This document shows positions 1 through 9,031 of a DNA stretch of 64,000 nt, in pieces. This stretch comes from Pseudomonas fluorescens. Its GTDB lineage: Bacteria > Pseudomonadota > Gammaproteobacteria > Pseudomonadales > Pseudomonadaceae. Location of the stretch: the NCBI RefSeq assembly GCF_001648775.1, contig NZ_LVEJ01000010.1, forward strand, positions 372,001-436,000, written 5' to 3'. The notes beneath the pieces were generated by a model. It worked only from the letters and a program-made list of their open reading frames with translations, had not been told where the DNA came from and made no database searches. Within the stretch, counting starts at the first letter, position 1, and every line of letters starts with the position of its first letter. The position numbers were made by a program, and so were the translations under genes.

Positions 1-1
1 A

Positions 2-853
2 CTCGGTTACGCCCACGAAACCCGATTGATCGGCCCGGAGCAGATCCGCCAGCAAGTGGTGAATTCCGACCTCTATGCCGGTGGCCTGCTGGACATGGGT
101 TCCGGTCACCTGCACCCGCTGGATCTGGTGCAAGGCGAAGCGCGGCTTGCCGCATCGCTGGGCGTACGGATTTTCGAGCACAGTGAGGTGCTGGAAATCA
201 TCCACGGCGCGACCGTGCAAGTGCGCTGTGCCCACGGCACGGTGCGTGCCGGCAGCCTGGTGCTCGGCTGCAATGCGCATCTGGACGAACTCGAACAGCA
301 ACTCAGTGGCAAAGTCCTGCCGGCCGGCAGTTACATCATCGCCACCGAACCGTTGTCCGAGGCGCGCGCCGCGCAACTGATCCCGCAGAATCTGGCGGTG
401 TGCGACCAGAAAGTCGGCCTTGATTACTACCGGCTCTCGGCCGATCGGCGCTTGCTGTTTGGCGGTGCCTGCCACTACTCCGGGCGCGATCCGGCGGACA
501 TCGCCGCGTACATGCGGCCGAAGATGCTCAAGGTCTTCCCGCAATTGGCTGACGTGCGCATCGACTACCAGTGGGGCGGCAAGATCGGCATCACCGCCAA
601 CCGTTTCCCGCAGGTCGGCCGGCTCAAGCAACACCCGAACGTGTTCTACGCGCAGGGTTATTCCGGCCATGGCCTGAACGTCACGCACTGGTGCGCGAAA
701 CTGCTCGGCGAGGCGATTCACGCCGGCCACAGCCAAGGCATGGACGTGTTCAGCGGCGTGCCGCACATGACCTTCCCCGGCGGCCCGGCGCTGCGTTCAC
801 CGCTGCTGGCACTGGGCATGTTCTGGTATCGCCTGCGGGAAATGCTCGGCTGA
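2..853 (+). CDS. FAD-dependent amine/amino-acid oxidoreductase (PuuB-like), 5' truncated by window edge
   Basis: Only the last 283 residues are present; the frame is open from base 2, so the FAD-binding Rossmann N-terminus (roughly 150 residues) lies outside the window. The visible part looks like the substrate and C-terminal region of DAO-fold oxidases of the gamma-glutamylputrescine oxidase (PuuB) type. There is a GGACHYSGR segment, a QWGGKIG segment, and the C-terminal FAD-contact block around YAQGYSGHGLNVTH, which is typical of this family. Such enzymes oxidise an amine to an aldehyde with H2O2 release in the cytoplasm. Substrate cannot be assigned from the fragment. It is followed by a REP-like palindrome and is probably not cotranscribed with the PqiB gene. 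Confidence 0.75.
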   Translation, partial: LGYAHETRLIGPEQIRQQVVNSDLYAGGLLDMGSGHLHPLDLVQGEARLAASLGVRIFEHSEVLEIIHGATVQVRCAHGTVRAGSLVLGCNAHLDELEQQLSGKVLPAGSYIIATEPLSEARAAQLIPQNLAVCDQKVGLDYYRLSADRRLLFGGACHYSGRDPADIAAYMRPKMLKVFPQLADVRIDYQWGGKIGITANRFPQVGRLKQHPNVFYAQGYSGHGLNVTHWCAKLLGEAIHAGHSQGMDVFSGVPHMTFPGGPALRSPLLALGMFWYRLREMLG

Positions 854-868
854 CGCAAAATCGTACTT

Positions 869-896
869 GTGGCGAGGGAGCTTGCTCCCTCACCAC
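869..896. repeat. REP-like palindrome, GTGGCGAGGGAGC family
   Basis: GTGGCGAGGGAGC, TT, then GCTCCCTCACCAC: 13-nt arms with one mismatch and a 2-nt loop, 15 bp after the oxidoreductase stop. A perfect copy of the same element lies at 53226-53253. It may act as a transcription end or mRNA stabiliser. Confidence 0.7.
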
Positions 897-942
897 ACAT
901 CGCTCAGCGCTCATTTGTTTCTTGTCTGCGAGCTATACACAT

Positions 943-970
943 TTGCTCTATCGCCAAGCACTTCTATATT
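943..970 (+). promoter_or_regulatory. Putative sigma-70 promoter for pqiBC-like genes
   Basis: TTGCTC (943-948) and TATATT (965-970) are separated by 16 bp, about 55 bp before the chosen PqiB start. This is a pattern match only. Confidence 0.35.
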
Positions 971-1027
971 GATGAGGTGCTTTTGCGTTCCTGACGCTCA
1001 GTGCCCAATCAATCGAGGAGGACATGG

Positions 1028-2683
1028 ATGAAGTCGTCAGCCACCGACGAGCCGCGAGCGCCAGGCCAAGCCCCAGTCAAAACCCGCCGTTTCGGCATTT
1101 CACTGGTCTGGATCGTGCCGATTGTCGCGGTGCTGGTGGGCATCTCGCTGGTGGTGCACAACCTCATGCAGGAAGGGCCGACCATCACCGTGACGTTCAA
1201 GACCGGTGACGGTCTCACGGCCAATAAAACCGAAGTCAAATACCGCAACGTCGTCATCGGGCATGTCTCGGATGTCGAACTGGCCGACGATCACAAAAGC
1301 GTGAACGCGACGATCAAACTGGCCAAGCAGGCGGAAAGCTTTACCCGTGAAGATTCGCAGTTCTGGGTGGTGCGGCCACGCATCGGCGCCGGTGGCGTCT
1401 CGGGCATCGATACGCTGCTGTCCGGCGACTACATCGGTGCCGACATTGGCGAGGCGAATAACCGCGCGAAAACCTTCAAAGGCCTGGAGAACCCGCCGCC
1501 CATCACCTATGGCGAACCGGGCAAAACCTTCTCCTTGCACACCTCGGACCTGGGCTCGCTGGACATCGGCTCACCGGTTTACTACCGCAAGATCCCCGTC
1601 GGCCAAGTGGTGTCCTATGCACTGAATCCCGATGGCAAAGGCGTCAACATCGAAGTGTTCATTCATTCACCGAATGACGCCTACGTCACCGAAAACACTC
1701 GTTTCTGGAACGCCAGTGGCGTTGATGTCAGCGTCGGTGCCAATGGTTTCGCGGTAAAAACCGAATCCCTGTCGACCCTGTTGGTGGGCGGCATCGCCTT
1801 CCGCGCACCGGATTACAGCCCCAACGACACGGTCGCGGCGGAAAACAAAGACTTCGAACTGTTCGCCGACCAGACCGCCGCCCTCGCCCCGCCCAACGGC
1901 AAGGCGCAGTACCTGAGCCTGCGTTTCGATCAGGCCTTGCGTGGGCTGAAGGTCGATGCACCGGTGGAATTCCTCGGCGTCGAAATCGGTCGGGTGGTCG
2001 CGGTCAATCTCGACTTCGACGAAGTCAAACGCACGTTCCCGGTCAACGTCGGCATCGTTATTTACCCGCAGCGCCTCGGTCGGGCGCATCAGAAAATGCT
2101 CAAGGCCTTCAATGGCGACGAAAACGACGAAGCCACTGGTGCGCGGCTGCTCGGCACTTTCATCGAAAACGGCCTGCGCGCCCAGGCCCGTAACGGCAAC
2201 CTGCTCACCGGCCAGTTGTACATCGCGCTGGATTTCTACCCGAAAGCGCCGAAAGTCGCGTTCGATCCGACGGCACGTCCGATCAGCATCCCGACCCTCC
2301 CGGGCAGCCTCGAACAATTGCAGGAAAAACTCGAAGCGATGGTCAACAAGATCAACGCATTGCCAGTGGAGCGTATCGCCAGCAACCTCGACAGCAATCT
2401 GGTCGAGCTGCGCAAAGGCCTGAGCCAATTCAACGCGAAGACCTTGCCGGGCGTGCAGAGCACCCTCGCCGACGTCAGCAAGACCTTGCAGTCCGCCAGC
2501 TCGACCTTGGCTGAAGATTCGCCGCAGCGCGAGAAACTCACCGAGACCCTCGATGAGCTCGGACGCATGTCGCGCTCCCTGCGTGAACTGTCGGACTACC
2601 TGGGCCGTCATCCGGAATCGCTGATTCGTGGCCGTCCCGACAACGCGGCACCGCTGGACCTGAAAGGACCGCCACGCAATTGA
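1028..2683 (+). CDS. pqiB: PqiB-like MCE-domain intermembrane lipid transport protein
   Basis: 551 residues. A single N-terminal membrane anchor (about residues 22-47, rich in I/V/L) is followed by a periplasmic part with three MCE (MlaD-like) domains at roughly 50-135, 165-230 and 290-405, and then a helical tail. This is the PqiB/YebT architecture, which forms hexameric tubes between inner and outer membranes for lipid transfer. An in-frame GTG exists at 1001, but GAGGAGGAC at 1015-1023 places the Shine-Dalgarno sequence correctly for the ATG at 1028. The lipoprotein gene downstream begins 17 bp later and is a PqiC homologue. The usual partner PqiA (integral membrane) is not upstream, where an amine oxidase sits instead. 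Confidence 0.88.
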   Translation: MKSSATDEPRAPGQAPVKTRRFGISLVWIVPIVAVLVGISLVVHNLMQEGPTITVTFKTGDGLTANKTEVKYRNVVIGHVSDVELADDHKSVNATIKLAKQAESFTREDSQFWVVRPRIGAGGVSGIDTLLSGDYIGADIGEANNRAKTFKGLENPPPITYGEPGKTFSLHTSDLGSLDIGSPVYYRKIPVGQVVSYALNPDGKGVNIEVFIHSPNDAYVTENTRFWNASGVDVSVGANGFAVKTESLSTLLVGGIAFRAPDYSPNDTVAAENKDFELFADQTAALAPPNGKAQYLSLRFDQALRGLKVDAPVEFLGVEIGRVVAVNLDFDEVKRTFPVNVGIVIYPQRLGRAHQKMLKAFNGDENDEATGARLLGTFIENGLRAQARNGNLLTGQLYIALDFYPKAPKVAFDPTARPISIPTLPGSLEQLQEKLEAMVNKINALPVERIASNLDSNLVELRKGLSQFNAKTLPGVQSTLADVSKTLQSASSTLAEDSPQREKLTETLDELGRMSRSLRELSDYLGRHPESLIRGRPDNAAPLDLKGPPRN

Positions 2684-2699
2684 GCACAGGAGCTAACCC

Positions 2700-3251
2700 A
2701 TGGCTTTACCGCTGAAGATCACCGTGCTCGCTGCGTTCCTGTTGCTGGGTGCCTGCCGCAGCGACCCGATCAGCTTTCACACGCTGACCCCGGTGCAACT
2801 GGGCAGCACTCGCGCCGGCGCGCAAATCCCGATTGAAGGCATCAGTGTGCCGCCGCAAGTCGATCGCCCACAAATCGTCATCCGCCAAGGCAACAGCGGC
2901 CTGGCGATTCTGGAAACGCAATGGTGGGGCGCCAGCCTGGCCGATGAATTACGCAGTGCGCTGGTCGATCAACTGAGCAATACCAGCGGTCGTGGCAATG
3001 TTTCAGTGCGCATCGACGTGCAGCGCTTCGATTCGATTCCGGGGCAGTACGCCTTGATCGATGCGAAGTGGCGTCTGCGCCCGCTCGGCGATACCGACAA
3101 TGGCCTGGTCACCTGTCGCTCGACGCTGCAAACGCCCTCAGGGCCGAGCATCGATGAATTGGTCAGCGCCCAGCAGAACAACGTCAAACGCCTGGCGGCG
3201 CTGATCAGTCAGGCCGCCGGCAATCCGCGCGGCTGTCCGCCCTCCTCCTGA
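2700..3251 (+). CDS. pqiC: PqiC-like outer-membrane lipoprotein (ABC-type transport auxiliary, DUF330)
   Basis: 183 residues with a lipoprotein signal peptide ending in the lipobox LLGAC, so Cys19 or thereabouts is lipidated. The DUF330/PqiC fold is recognisable from the opening SFHTLTPV block and the WWGASLADELRSAL segment. In the Pqi system this lipoprotein caps the PqiB tube at the outer membrane. The gene is 17 bp after pqiB and presumably cotranscribed. Its 3' end overlaps the convergent histidine-kinase gene by 43 bp. Confidence 0.85.
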   Translation: MALPLKITVLAAFLLLGACRSDPISFHTLTPVQLGSTRAGAQIPIEGISVPPQVDRPQIVIRQGNSGLAILETQWWGASLADELRSALVDQLSNTSGRGNVSVRIDVQRFDSIPGQYALIDAKWRLRPLGDTDNGLVTCRSTLQTPSGPSIDELVSAQQNNVKRLAALISQAAGNPRGCPPSS

Positions 3252-4513
3252 GTCAGCGTCACAATAAAACGACAGCCGTTGGGTTCGCGGGTGCTGAGTT
3301 GCACCTGCCAGTCTTGTTGGGTACAGATCCGCTGGACCAATGAGAGCCCCAGGCCGAGCCCTTCTCCGCGCTGTTCATCACCGCGCACGAAGGGTTGGAA
3401 CATGGCATGGCGTCGTTCTTCCGGGATGCCAATGCCGCTGTCTTCGACCACGAAACGGTTGTCGTTAAGGGTCAGCCGCACAAAACCGTGGTCGGTGTAG
3501 TGCCAGGCGTTGCGCAACAGATTGCCCATCACGGACTGCAAAAAAGTCAGGTTAAAGCGCTGCGCGCCGACCTGTTGCGGATCGTAAATAAACTCCAGGC
3601 CCTTTTCACGGATCAAGCAGCCCCAGACTTCAATCTGCGCATCGGCGACGTCCTTCAGTGTGCAGGTGGATTGCACGCTGACTTCTTCAGGCTTGCGCGC
3701 CAGCATCAGAAAGGTTTCGACCAACTGGCGCATTTCGTTGCTGGCCCGAGCAATTCGGCTGACTTGCGCCGTTGAACGCGGGTCGAGTGACGGGTTGGCC
3801 AGCAGCAGCTCGCAGGACGTCGCCAGCACCATCAATGGCGTGCGCAATTCATGACTGACGTCGCTGGTGAACAGTTTCTCCCGCCCCAAAGTGGAGCGCA
3901 GCCGCCCCAGCGTCTGATCGAATGACAGCGCCAGTTCGCCCACTTCATCGGCGGCGTAATCGGGGTGCAAGGGCGGCGCCACTTCGATGAGCTGATCACG
4001 ATGGCGCACTTGTCGGGCCAGACGAATCACCGGGGCCATGACCCGTCGCGCGAGCAAGCGACCGAGGACAACCGCTAGCAGCAGGCTGAGGATGAACCCG
4101 ACAATCACCACGATAAACAGCAAATGCTCGCGTTGTTCGAGGCTTTCCTGGTCGCGCAGCAGCACGTATTTGCGTCCACCGACGGCTTCGACCATGGCAT
4201 AGAAGTCATCACCATGGAATTTGATTTCCTGAAAGCCGATCGGCAGCGCCGCCAATTGCCGGGTCAGTGCCAGTGGTCCTTGCCCGCCCTCGAAAAAGAA
4301 CAACTCGCTTTTTTCCGGTTTATGGCTCCACTGGCTGATGTCGTCCATCGCCAATAACCGGTGCAGACCACCGCTCAGCGTGGTGGTGGTCAATTTGCGC
4401 TCCACCACATGCACGGTCGCGACGATGCCCAATGCAAACACACCGGCGACGAAGGCGCTCATCAGGGCAAATACGATCACGATCCGTTTCGTCAGGCTTT
4501 GCTTGAAATCCAT
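3209..4513 (-). CDS. Sensor histidine kinase without an adjacent response regulator
   Basis: 434 residues from the ATG at 4513; the reading frame runs further upstream to 4660, but the upstream residues do not look like a signal anchor, while MDFKQSLTKRI leads directly into TM1. Order: TM1 about 11-35, periplasmic sensor about 36-130, TM2 about 131-155, HAMP, then HisKA with DVSHELRTPL (phospho-acceptor His221), and a HATPase_c domain with an N box (LLRNAWHYT), G1 (VEDSGIGIP) and G2 (GLGLGLSLV). It autophosphorylates and should pass phosphate to a response regulator. None is encoded next to it or anywhere in the window. It is divergent from the Ais-like phosphatase and ArnT gene, so a role in envelope stress or lipid A control is inferred from position only. 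Confidence 0.85.
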   Translation of the reverse strand: MDFKQSLTKRIVIVFALMSAFVAGVFALGIVATVHVVERKLTTTTLSGGLHRLLAMDDISQWSHKPEKSELFFFEGGQGPLALTRQLAALPIGFQEIKFHGDDFYAMVEAVGGRKYVLLRDQESLEQREHLLFIVVIVGFILSLLLAVVLGRLLARRVMAPVIRLARQVRHRDQLIEVAPPLHPDYAADEVGELALSFDQTLGRLRSTLGREKLFTSDVSHELRTPLMVLATSCELLLANPSLDPRSTAQVSRIARASNEMRQLVETFLMLARKPEEVSVQSTCTLKDVADAQIEVWGCLIREKGLEFIYDPQQVGAQRFNLTFLQSVMGNLLRNAWHYTDHGFVRLTLNDNRFVVEDSGIGIPEERRHAMFQPFVRGDEQRGEGLGLGLSLVQRICTQQDWQVQLSTREPNGCRFIVTLTQEEGGQPRGLPAA

Positions 4514-4689
4514 GCGTTCGGCTGGCTCCTGTGGTGGTTCGGTGTCAGGCAACCATAGCCCAACGCTGCACGGTTGTTCGACAGGACTGAACTTCACCGC
4601 AACGGTGCAGGCCTGGTAAGACCCTGAGGAACAAAAACAGCATTTGAGTTTATTTATCAAATAGCCGCTTTAGTTACCCCGCTCAACTT

Positions 4690-4705
4690 CTGGCAATTTT
4701 TTCAC
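4690..4705 (+). promoter_or_regulatory. Possible ColR-type response-regulator box
   Basis: CTGGCAAT followed by TTTTTCAC. From memory, the Pseudomonas putida ColR consensus is (T/C)(T/C)NA(C/G)NN(T/C)TTTTTCAC. This site matches all fixed positions except one (G for A at position 4). ColR controls lipid A and envelope genes, which suits the genes downstream. Confidence 0.35.
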
Positions 4706-4730
4706 ATGTTCTTCACTGCGCCCCGACGCG

Positions 4731-4749
4731 GCTGAACATAGTGTTCAGC
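4731..4749. promoter_or_regulatory. Perfect inverted repeat, candidate operator
   Basis: GCTGAACA, spacer TAG, TGTTCAGC: 8-bp perfect arms, located 92 bp before the phosphatase start codon. Confidence 0.4.
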
Positions 4750-4840
4750 CTGCATTCAAGTAAACAGTCGTAAAGTTGCTCGCTGCCCAAGCCCTTACGT
4801 TGCACTGAATGAACTATCCGGCGTTTAAAGAGGCAACATT

Positions 4841-5530
4841 GTGGCGCAATTATTTCAGTTAAAACATTTATCCTGGCACCGCCGCACGCCTCGCTTTCGG
4901 TTGTTTATTGCCCTGGCGTGCGTCGTCGCGGTGGCCATTCTGGTCAGCGGCTTTGTCTGGTGGCCACGCTCGCCGACCGACCTCGATCATGCCGGACGCA
5001 ACACCACGGCCGAATGGCTCAATGCCTGGCAGGCAGGTGAAGTGGTCGCTTTGGTGCGACACACCGAACGGTGTGACCGATCGAGCAATACCTGTCTGGG
5101 CCCGGCGGATGGCATCACCGAAGTGGGCAGCACCGCGGCGCAGGTGGTCGGCCAGGGCTTCGTGAAACTGGGCATGCAGCAGGCGATCGTGTTGAGCAGC
5201 CCACTGACCCGCACGGCGCAAACCGCGCATTACATGTTCGGCCACGATGCCAGCAGCGAAGACTGGCTGGCCACGTGTGGCCCGACGCTTCGCGATGAAA
5301 TCGTCGCGCGCAAAGTTGCGCAACAAAATCTGGTGCTGGTCACCCACAGCGGCTGCATCAGTGATTTTGAAAAACAAACCGGCTTCCCACACGCCATTGC
5401 CGCGGAATACGGCAGCACCTTACTTGTACGAATTAATCATCAGAAACAACTTACCGTGCTGGGCATTATCAATACCCCGTTCTGGAAAACTTTAAACGTC
5501 ACACCTGAACATTTAAACAACAGCCACTGA
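4841..5530 (+). CDS. Histidine phosphatase family protein, membrane-anchored (Ais-like)
   Basis: 229 residues with a GTG start preceded by AAAGAGGC. One N-terminal transmembrane segment (about 22-42) anchors the catalytic domain on the periplasmic side. Branch-2-like/phosphoglycerate-mutase-fold motifs are visible: the RHTERC phosphohistidine motif, SSPLTRTAQTA, and the distal LVTHSGC histidine. The family includes Ais/PmrG, which removes the heptose-II phosphate of the LPS core and usually accompanies L-Ara4N genes. Here it directly precedes an arnT gene, supporting the same role. Exact substrate is inferred from context. Confidence 0.75.
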   Translation: MAQLFQLKHLSWHRRTPRFRLFIALACVVAVAILVSGFVWWPRSPTDLDHAGRNTTAEWLNAWQAGEVVALVRHTERCDRSSNTCLGPADGITEVGSTAAQVVGQGFVKLGMQQAIVLSSPLTRTAQTAHYMFGHDASSEDWLATCGPTLRDEIVARKVAQQNLVLVTHSGCISDFEKQTGFPHAIAAEYGSTLLVRINHQKQLTVLGIINTPFWKTLNVTPEHLNNSH

Positions 5531-5577
5531 CTCCAGCGTTTTAGCCCGACACTTTCAATTCGCATCAAGGTCCAGTC

Positions 5578-7293
5578 ATGACGTCCGATAATCCACCGTT
5601 GCGCCACGCTGCCCGTCACTTGCTTCAACCGCCATCGATGATCGAACGCTGGGCAATCCCCGGACTCGTTCTGGCGTTTGTGCTGTTTTATCTGTTGCCG
5701 CTGGTGACCCACGGCCTGTGGATTCCCGATGAAACCCGCTATGGCCAGATCAGCCAGGAAATGCTCCTGAGCGGCAATTGGGTCGCGCCGCACTTCATGG
5801 GCATTCGTTACTTCGAGAAACCGATTGCCGGCTACTGGATGATCGCCATCGGCCAGGCGATTTTCGGTGACAACCTGTTCGGCGTGCGCATCGCTTCGGC
5901 CGTCAGCACTGGGATTAGTGTCTGGCTGGCTTATCTATTAGCCCGCAGGCTCTGGAACAACCCGCGCATCAGTGCGGCCTGTGCCCTGCTGTATATGAGT
6001 TTTGGTTTGGTCGCCGGCCAGGCAGGTTATGCCAACCTCGATCCGCAGTTCACCTTGTGGGTCAATCTGAGTCTGGTGGCGGTGTGGTTTGCCATCGACA
6101 GTTCCACGGCCAAGGCGCGTCTCGGTAGTTGGGCGTTGTTGGGTGCTGCCTGCGGCATGGGCCTGATGACCAAAGGTTTTCTTGCCCTGCTGTTACCAGT
6201 GCTGATCGCCCTGCCCTACATGATCTGGCAGCGGCGTTTCGGCGAACTGCTGCGTTATGGCCCCGTGGCTGTGCTGGCCGCCGCGCTGGTCAGCGTGCCG
6301 TGGGCGCTGGCCGTGCACGTGCGGGAGCCGGACTTCTGGCGATTCTTCTTCTGGCATGAACACATCCGCCGTTTTGCCGCTGGCGATGATGCCCAGCATG
6401 CCCGGCCATGGTGGTTCTACTTGCCGCTGCTGTTCGCTTCGACATTACCGTGGGCGCTGTTGTTGCCGTCGACACTGATCCGCACGTGGCGTGAAAAGCG
6501 CGAAGCGAAAACCGCGTTTCTGGGGTTGTGGTTCCTTTTGCCGCTGATCTTTTTCAGCCTGAGCAGCGGCAAACTGCCGACCTACATCATGCCGTGCCTG
6601 TTTCCGCTGGCCTTGCTGATGGGCTACACCGTGGTGACGTGGCTGCAGCAGCGCAATACGCGGGTGTTGCGCCTCAACGGGGTGATCAACACGCTGCTGG
6701 CCAGCGTGGCCTTGATCGCCCTGATCTATCTGCAGGCGAGCAAAGCAATCTACGAAAACACCGAGATGTTCAGCCTGTCGCTGGTGTTTATCGTGCTGAT
6801 CGGCTGGATTATCGCCAATGCCCTGCAAATCATGCGGCCGCTGACGCTGTGGGCGATGCCGGCACTGGGCATCGGTTTGCTGATTGCGTTGCTGCCTGCG
6901 GCAATGCCAGCGCACATCGTTGCCAGCAAGATGCCTGACCAGTTTATTGCCGAGCATCAACCGGCGCTGAGTGAAACGTCTGCGCTGCTGAGCAATGATC
7001 TGGGCGCGGCATCGGCATTGTCCTGGCGCTTGAAACGCCCTCAGGTGGATCTGTTCAACACGGTCGGCGAGCTTAAATACGGGCTCGAGGATCCGGCGAT
7101 GGCGGCACGCAAAGTCGGCCTCGACGATGTCGGCCAATGGATGACCGACGCGCGCAAAAAAGGCTCTGTGGGGGTGGTCATGCGCGTCAACAGCACACAG
7201 GAAGCCGAGGAAATCGAACGGTTGCCGGCGGATGGCAAGCATTACCAGCGCGGCAATCTGCACATCTACATTTTTGCCCGGCGCCAGCCATGA
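5578..7293 (+). CDS. arnT: Undecaprenyl phosphate-L-Ara4N transferase, first copy (ArnT1)
   Basis: 571 residues, a GT-C integral membrane glycosyltransferase of the GT83/PMT family. It transfers 4-amino-4-deoxy-L-arabinose from undecaprenyl phosphate to lipid A on the periplasmic face. Family features: [17 protein letters not shown] in the first periplasmic loop (catalytic Asp/Glu region), [33 protein letters not shown], about 12 transmembrane helices, and a C-terminal periplasmic domain starting near residue 450. It is clearly paralogous to the arnT inside the complete arn operon at 19060, with the same motifs and almost collinear sequence. This copy has an N-terminal extension of about 20 residues. 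The stop overlaps the next gene by 4 bp. Confidence 0.92.
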   Translation: MTSDNPPLRHAARHLLQPPSMIERWAIPGLVLAFVLFYLLPLVTHGLWIPDETRYGQISQEMLLSGNWVAPHFMGIRYFEKPIAGYWMIAIGQAIFGDNLFGVRIASAVSTGISVWLAYLLARRLWNNPRISAACALLYMSFGLVAGQAGYANLDPQFTLWVNLSLVAVWFAIDSSTAKARLGSWALLGAACGMGLMTKGFLALLLPVLIALPYMIWQRRFGELLRYGPVAVLAAALVSVPWALAVHVREPDFWRFFFWHEHIRRFAAGDDAQHARPWWFYLPLLFASTLPWALLLPSTLIRTWREKREAKTAFLGLWFLLPLIFFSLSSGKLPTYIMPCLFPLALLMGYTVVTWLQQRNTRVLRLNGVINTLLASVALIALIYLQASKAIYENTEMFSLSLVFIVLIGWIIANALQIMRPLTLWAMPALGIGLLIALLPAAMPAHIVASKMPDQFIAEHQPALSETSALLSNDLGAASALSWRLKRPQVDLFNTVGELKYGLEDPAMAARKVGLDDVGQWMTDARKKGSVGVVMRVNSTQEAEEIERLPADGKHYQRGNLHIYIFARRQP

Positions 7294-8807
7294 CAGCGTC
7301 GATTAAAGAACGCCGGGCGTTATGGCTTCTGCTGGCAGCGACGGCCGTGATGTTGCTGCTCGGCTTGGGCAGTCGCGAACTCTGGGGGGCGGAAACCCGT
7401 TGGGCCAACATCGCGTTGCAGATGCTGCAAAGCGGTGACTACTTCGATCCGTACCTCAAGGGCGATCCGTATTACGACAAGCCCTTGCTGTCGTACTGGC
7501 TGATCACCGCGTCTTCCTGGCTGACGGGTGGGCTGGGGCCTTGGTCACTGCGTTTGTCCTCGGTCGTTTCGGCGTGGTTCAGCGTATGGCTGGTGTATCT
7601 ACTGGGCGAGCAACTGTTTCGCAAAGGCACCGGGCTGATCGCCGGATGGATGCTGGCGACGACGTTCTATTTCGTGTTCTGGGCGCGGGTCGCCACGGCC
7701 GACATCCTCACCGTCTGCGGAGTCCTCGCAGCGGTGTGGTGGTATTGGCGCGGGCCGGACGACACGCGGCTCTGGCGCTATGCGGTGTTCTTCGGGTTAC
7801 TGGCGTTGACGTCGCTGTTCAAGGGGCTGATCGGTTTTATCCTGCCGGGGCTGCTGTTGTTGCCGCATCTACTGCATGACGGGCGCTGGAAACGCCATTT
7901 CAACCTGCGCGTGTGCGCGGCGCTGCTGATCGCCGGGGCGTTCTACATGGCGCCGTTTCTGTTGTCGCATGTCTATGGCGCGTCGAACTTCAGCCAGAGT
8001 GGCCTGGACTTGGTGCTGCGGGAAAACGTCGTGCGGTTTTTCCAGCCGTTCGACAACATCGGTCCGATTTATACGTATTTGTTGTACCTGCCGGTGTACA
8101 CCCTGCCTTGGGCGCCGTGCTGGATCATTGCCCTGTGGGTGGCGCTGCGTCACTGGCGCAACATCGAGCCAAACACCCGTTGGTTGATTCAGGGGTTGGC
8201 CCTGTTGTTGATCTTCTTCACCGCCAGCGGCAGCCGTCGCAGCTATTACGTGTTGCCACTGGTGCCGTTCGCGCAATTGCTCGGGGCGTGGTGGATCACT
8301 CGGCGAATGGCGACGCGCAACCTCGCAGGGCGTGGCTTGCACATCGGTTTTGCCATCGCCACTGTGGTCATGGTCGCTGTGCTCGGCATCCTCTACCCGT
8401 GGACCAACAGCGCTGGTGGCGTGATCCGTTTCGGCGAGAACGTGCGTGAACAAGCGAGCCAACAGGCACCGCTGAATCAGTGGCGAATGGTCATGGTCGA
8501 AGTCGACAACAAAGTGCCGATGTACCTGCAAACCGGCGGTGCGCCCTTCTATTACGTGCCAGAAACCGCAGACTTCCCGCGCACCGGCGACAGTACGGCG
8601 CTATGGGCCTGGCTTGAGCGCAGCAGCGGCCAACACTTCGATCCGCTGCGCACGATCATCGTGGCCCAGTACCGCAATGGCGATCCGTTGCCACTCGATT
8701 ACCTGCGCGCCGATCACCGGGTCATCACCACCACGCCGACGCGGGGCGAACAGGTTTTCCACGGCCGCCAGGACCAAAGCGTCGCCTACCTGCCCAACCC
8801 CTCCTGA
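7290..8807 (+). CDS. Lipid-linked glycosyltransferase, PMT/GT-C type
   Basis: 505 residues; ATG at 7290 overlaps the ArnT1 stop (ATGA). A polytopic GT-C protein with the signature first loop [19 protein letters not shown] (acidic pair), [12 protein letters not shown] and a C-terminal soluble part. It looks like the glycosyltransferase family 39 proteins that use polyprenyl-phosphate sugars, more distant from ArnT than the two ArnT copies are from each other. Coupling to arnT1 suggests it adds a sugar to lipid A or LPS core, or works on the same undecaprenyl-linked donor. Substrate unknown. Confidence 0.8.
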   Translation: MTASIKERRALWLLLAATAVMLLLGLGSRELWGAETRWANIALQMLQSGDYFDPYLKGDPYYDKPLLSYWLITASSWLTGGLGPWSLRLSSVVSAWFSVWLVYLLGEQLFRKGTGLIAGWMLATTFYFVFWARVATADILTVCGVLAAVWWYWRGPDDTRLWRYAVFFGLLALTSLFKGLIGFILPGLLLLPHLLHDGRWKRHFNLRVCAALLIAGAFYMAPFLLSHVYGASNFSQSGLDLVLRENVVRFFQPFDNIGPIYTYLLYLPVYTLPWAPCWIIALWVALRHWRNIEPNTRWLIQGLALLLIFFTASGSRRSYYVLPLVPFAQLLGAWWITRRMATRNLAGRGLHIGFAIATVVMVAVLGILYPWTNSAGGVIRFGENVREQASQQAPLNQWRMVMVEVDNKVPMYLQTGGAPFYYVPETADFPRTGDSTALWAWLERSSGQHFDPLRTIIVAQYRNGDPLPLDYLRADHRVITTTPTRGEQVFHGRQDQSVAYLPNPS

Positions 8808-8836
8808 ACACGCTCCTGATTATCTATGACGCAGGA

Positions 8837-8859
8837 TGACGCACGGCAATCGTGCGTCA
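8837..8859. terminator. Perfect hairpin after glycosyltransferase gene
   Basis: TGACGCACG, loop GCAAT, CGTGCGTCA: a 9-bp perfect stem 30 bp after the stop codon. No T-run follows, so it may be an RNA-stability hairpin rather than an intrinsic terminator. Confidence 0.4.
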
Positions 8860-8958
8860 GCGAGTCGCTGCTAATCTGAATGGCAATGACATGTATTAAC
8901 GGTGTGTTTGACGTTTTTTTCTCATTTGCCTCACTACATTGCCTGCGGCTGAATATCT

Positions 8959-8977
8959 GCAAATCATTCGCATTGAA
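8959..8977 (+). promoter_or_regulatory. Possible Fur box upstream of iron ABC importer
   Basis: GCAAATCATTCGCATTGAA matches about 11 of 19 positions of the Fur consensus GATAATGATAATCATTATC, with the AAT-CATT-CATT spacing preserved. It lies 55 bp before the substrate-binding protein start. Confidence 0.45.
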
Positions 8978-9031
8978 GTCTGCCCGCGAGTGTCTGCCCA
9001 TAACGTCTAAAAAATCAGGAGCGTTACCGTT

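Larger units (their letters stand above)
4514..4840. other. Divergent regulatory region between kinase and Ais-like/ArnT operon
   Basis: 327 bp without a convincing gene. It holds a TTTTTCAC motif in a near match to the ColR box (4690-4705) and a perfect 8-bp inverted repeat (4731-4749), both upstream of the phosphatase gene. The stretch is more AT-rich than its neighbours. Confidence 0.5.
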
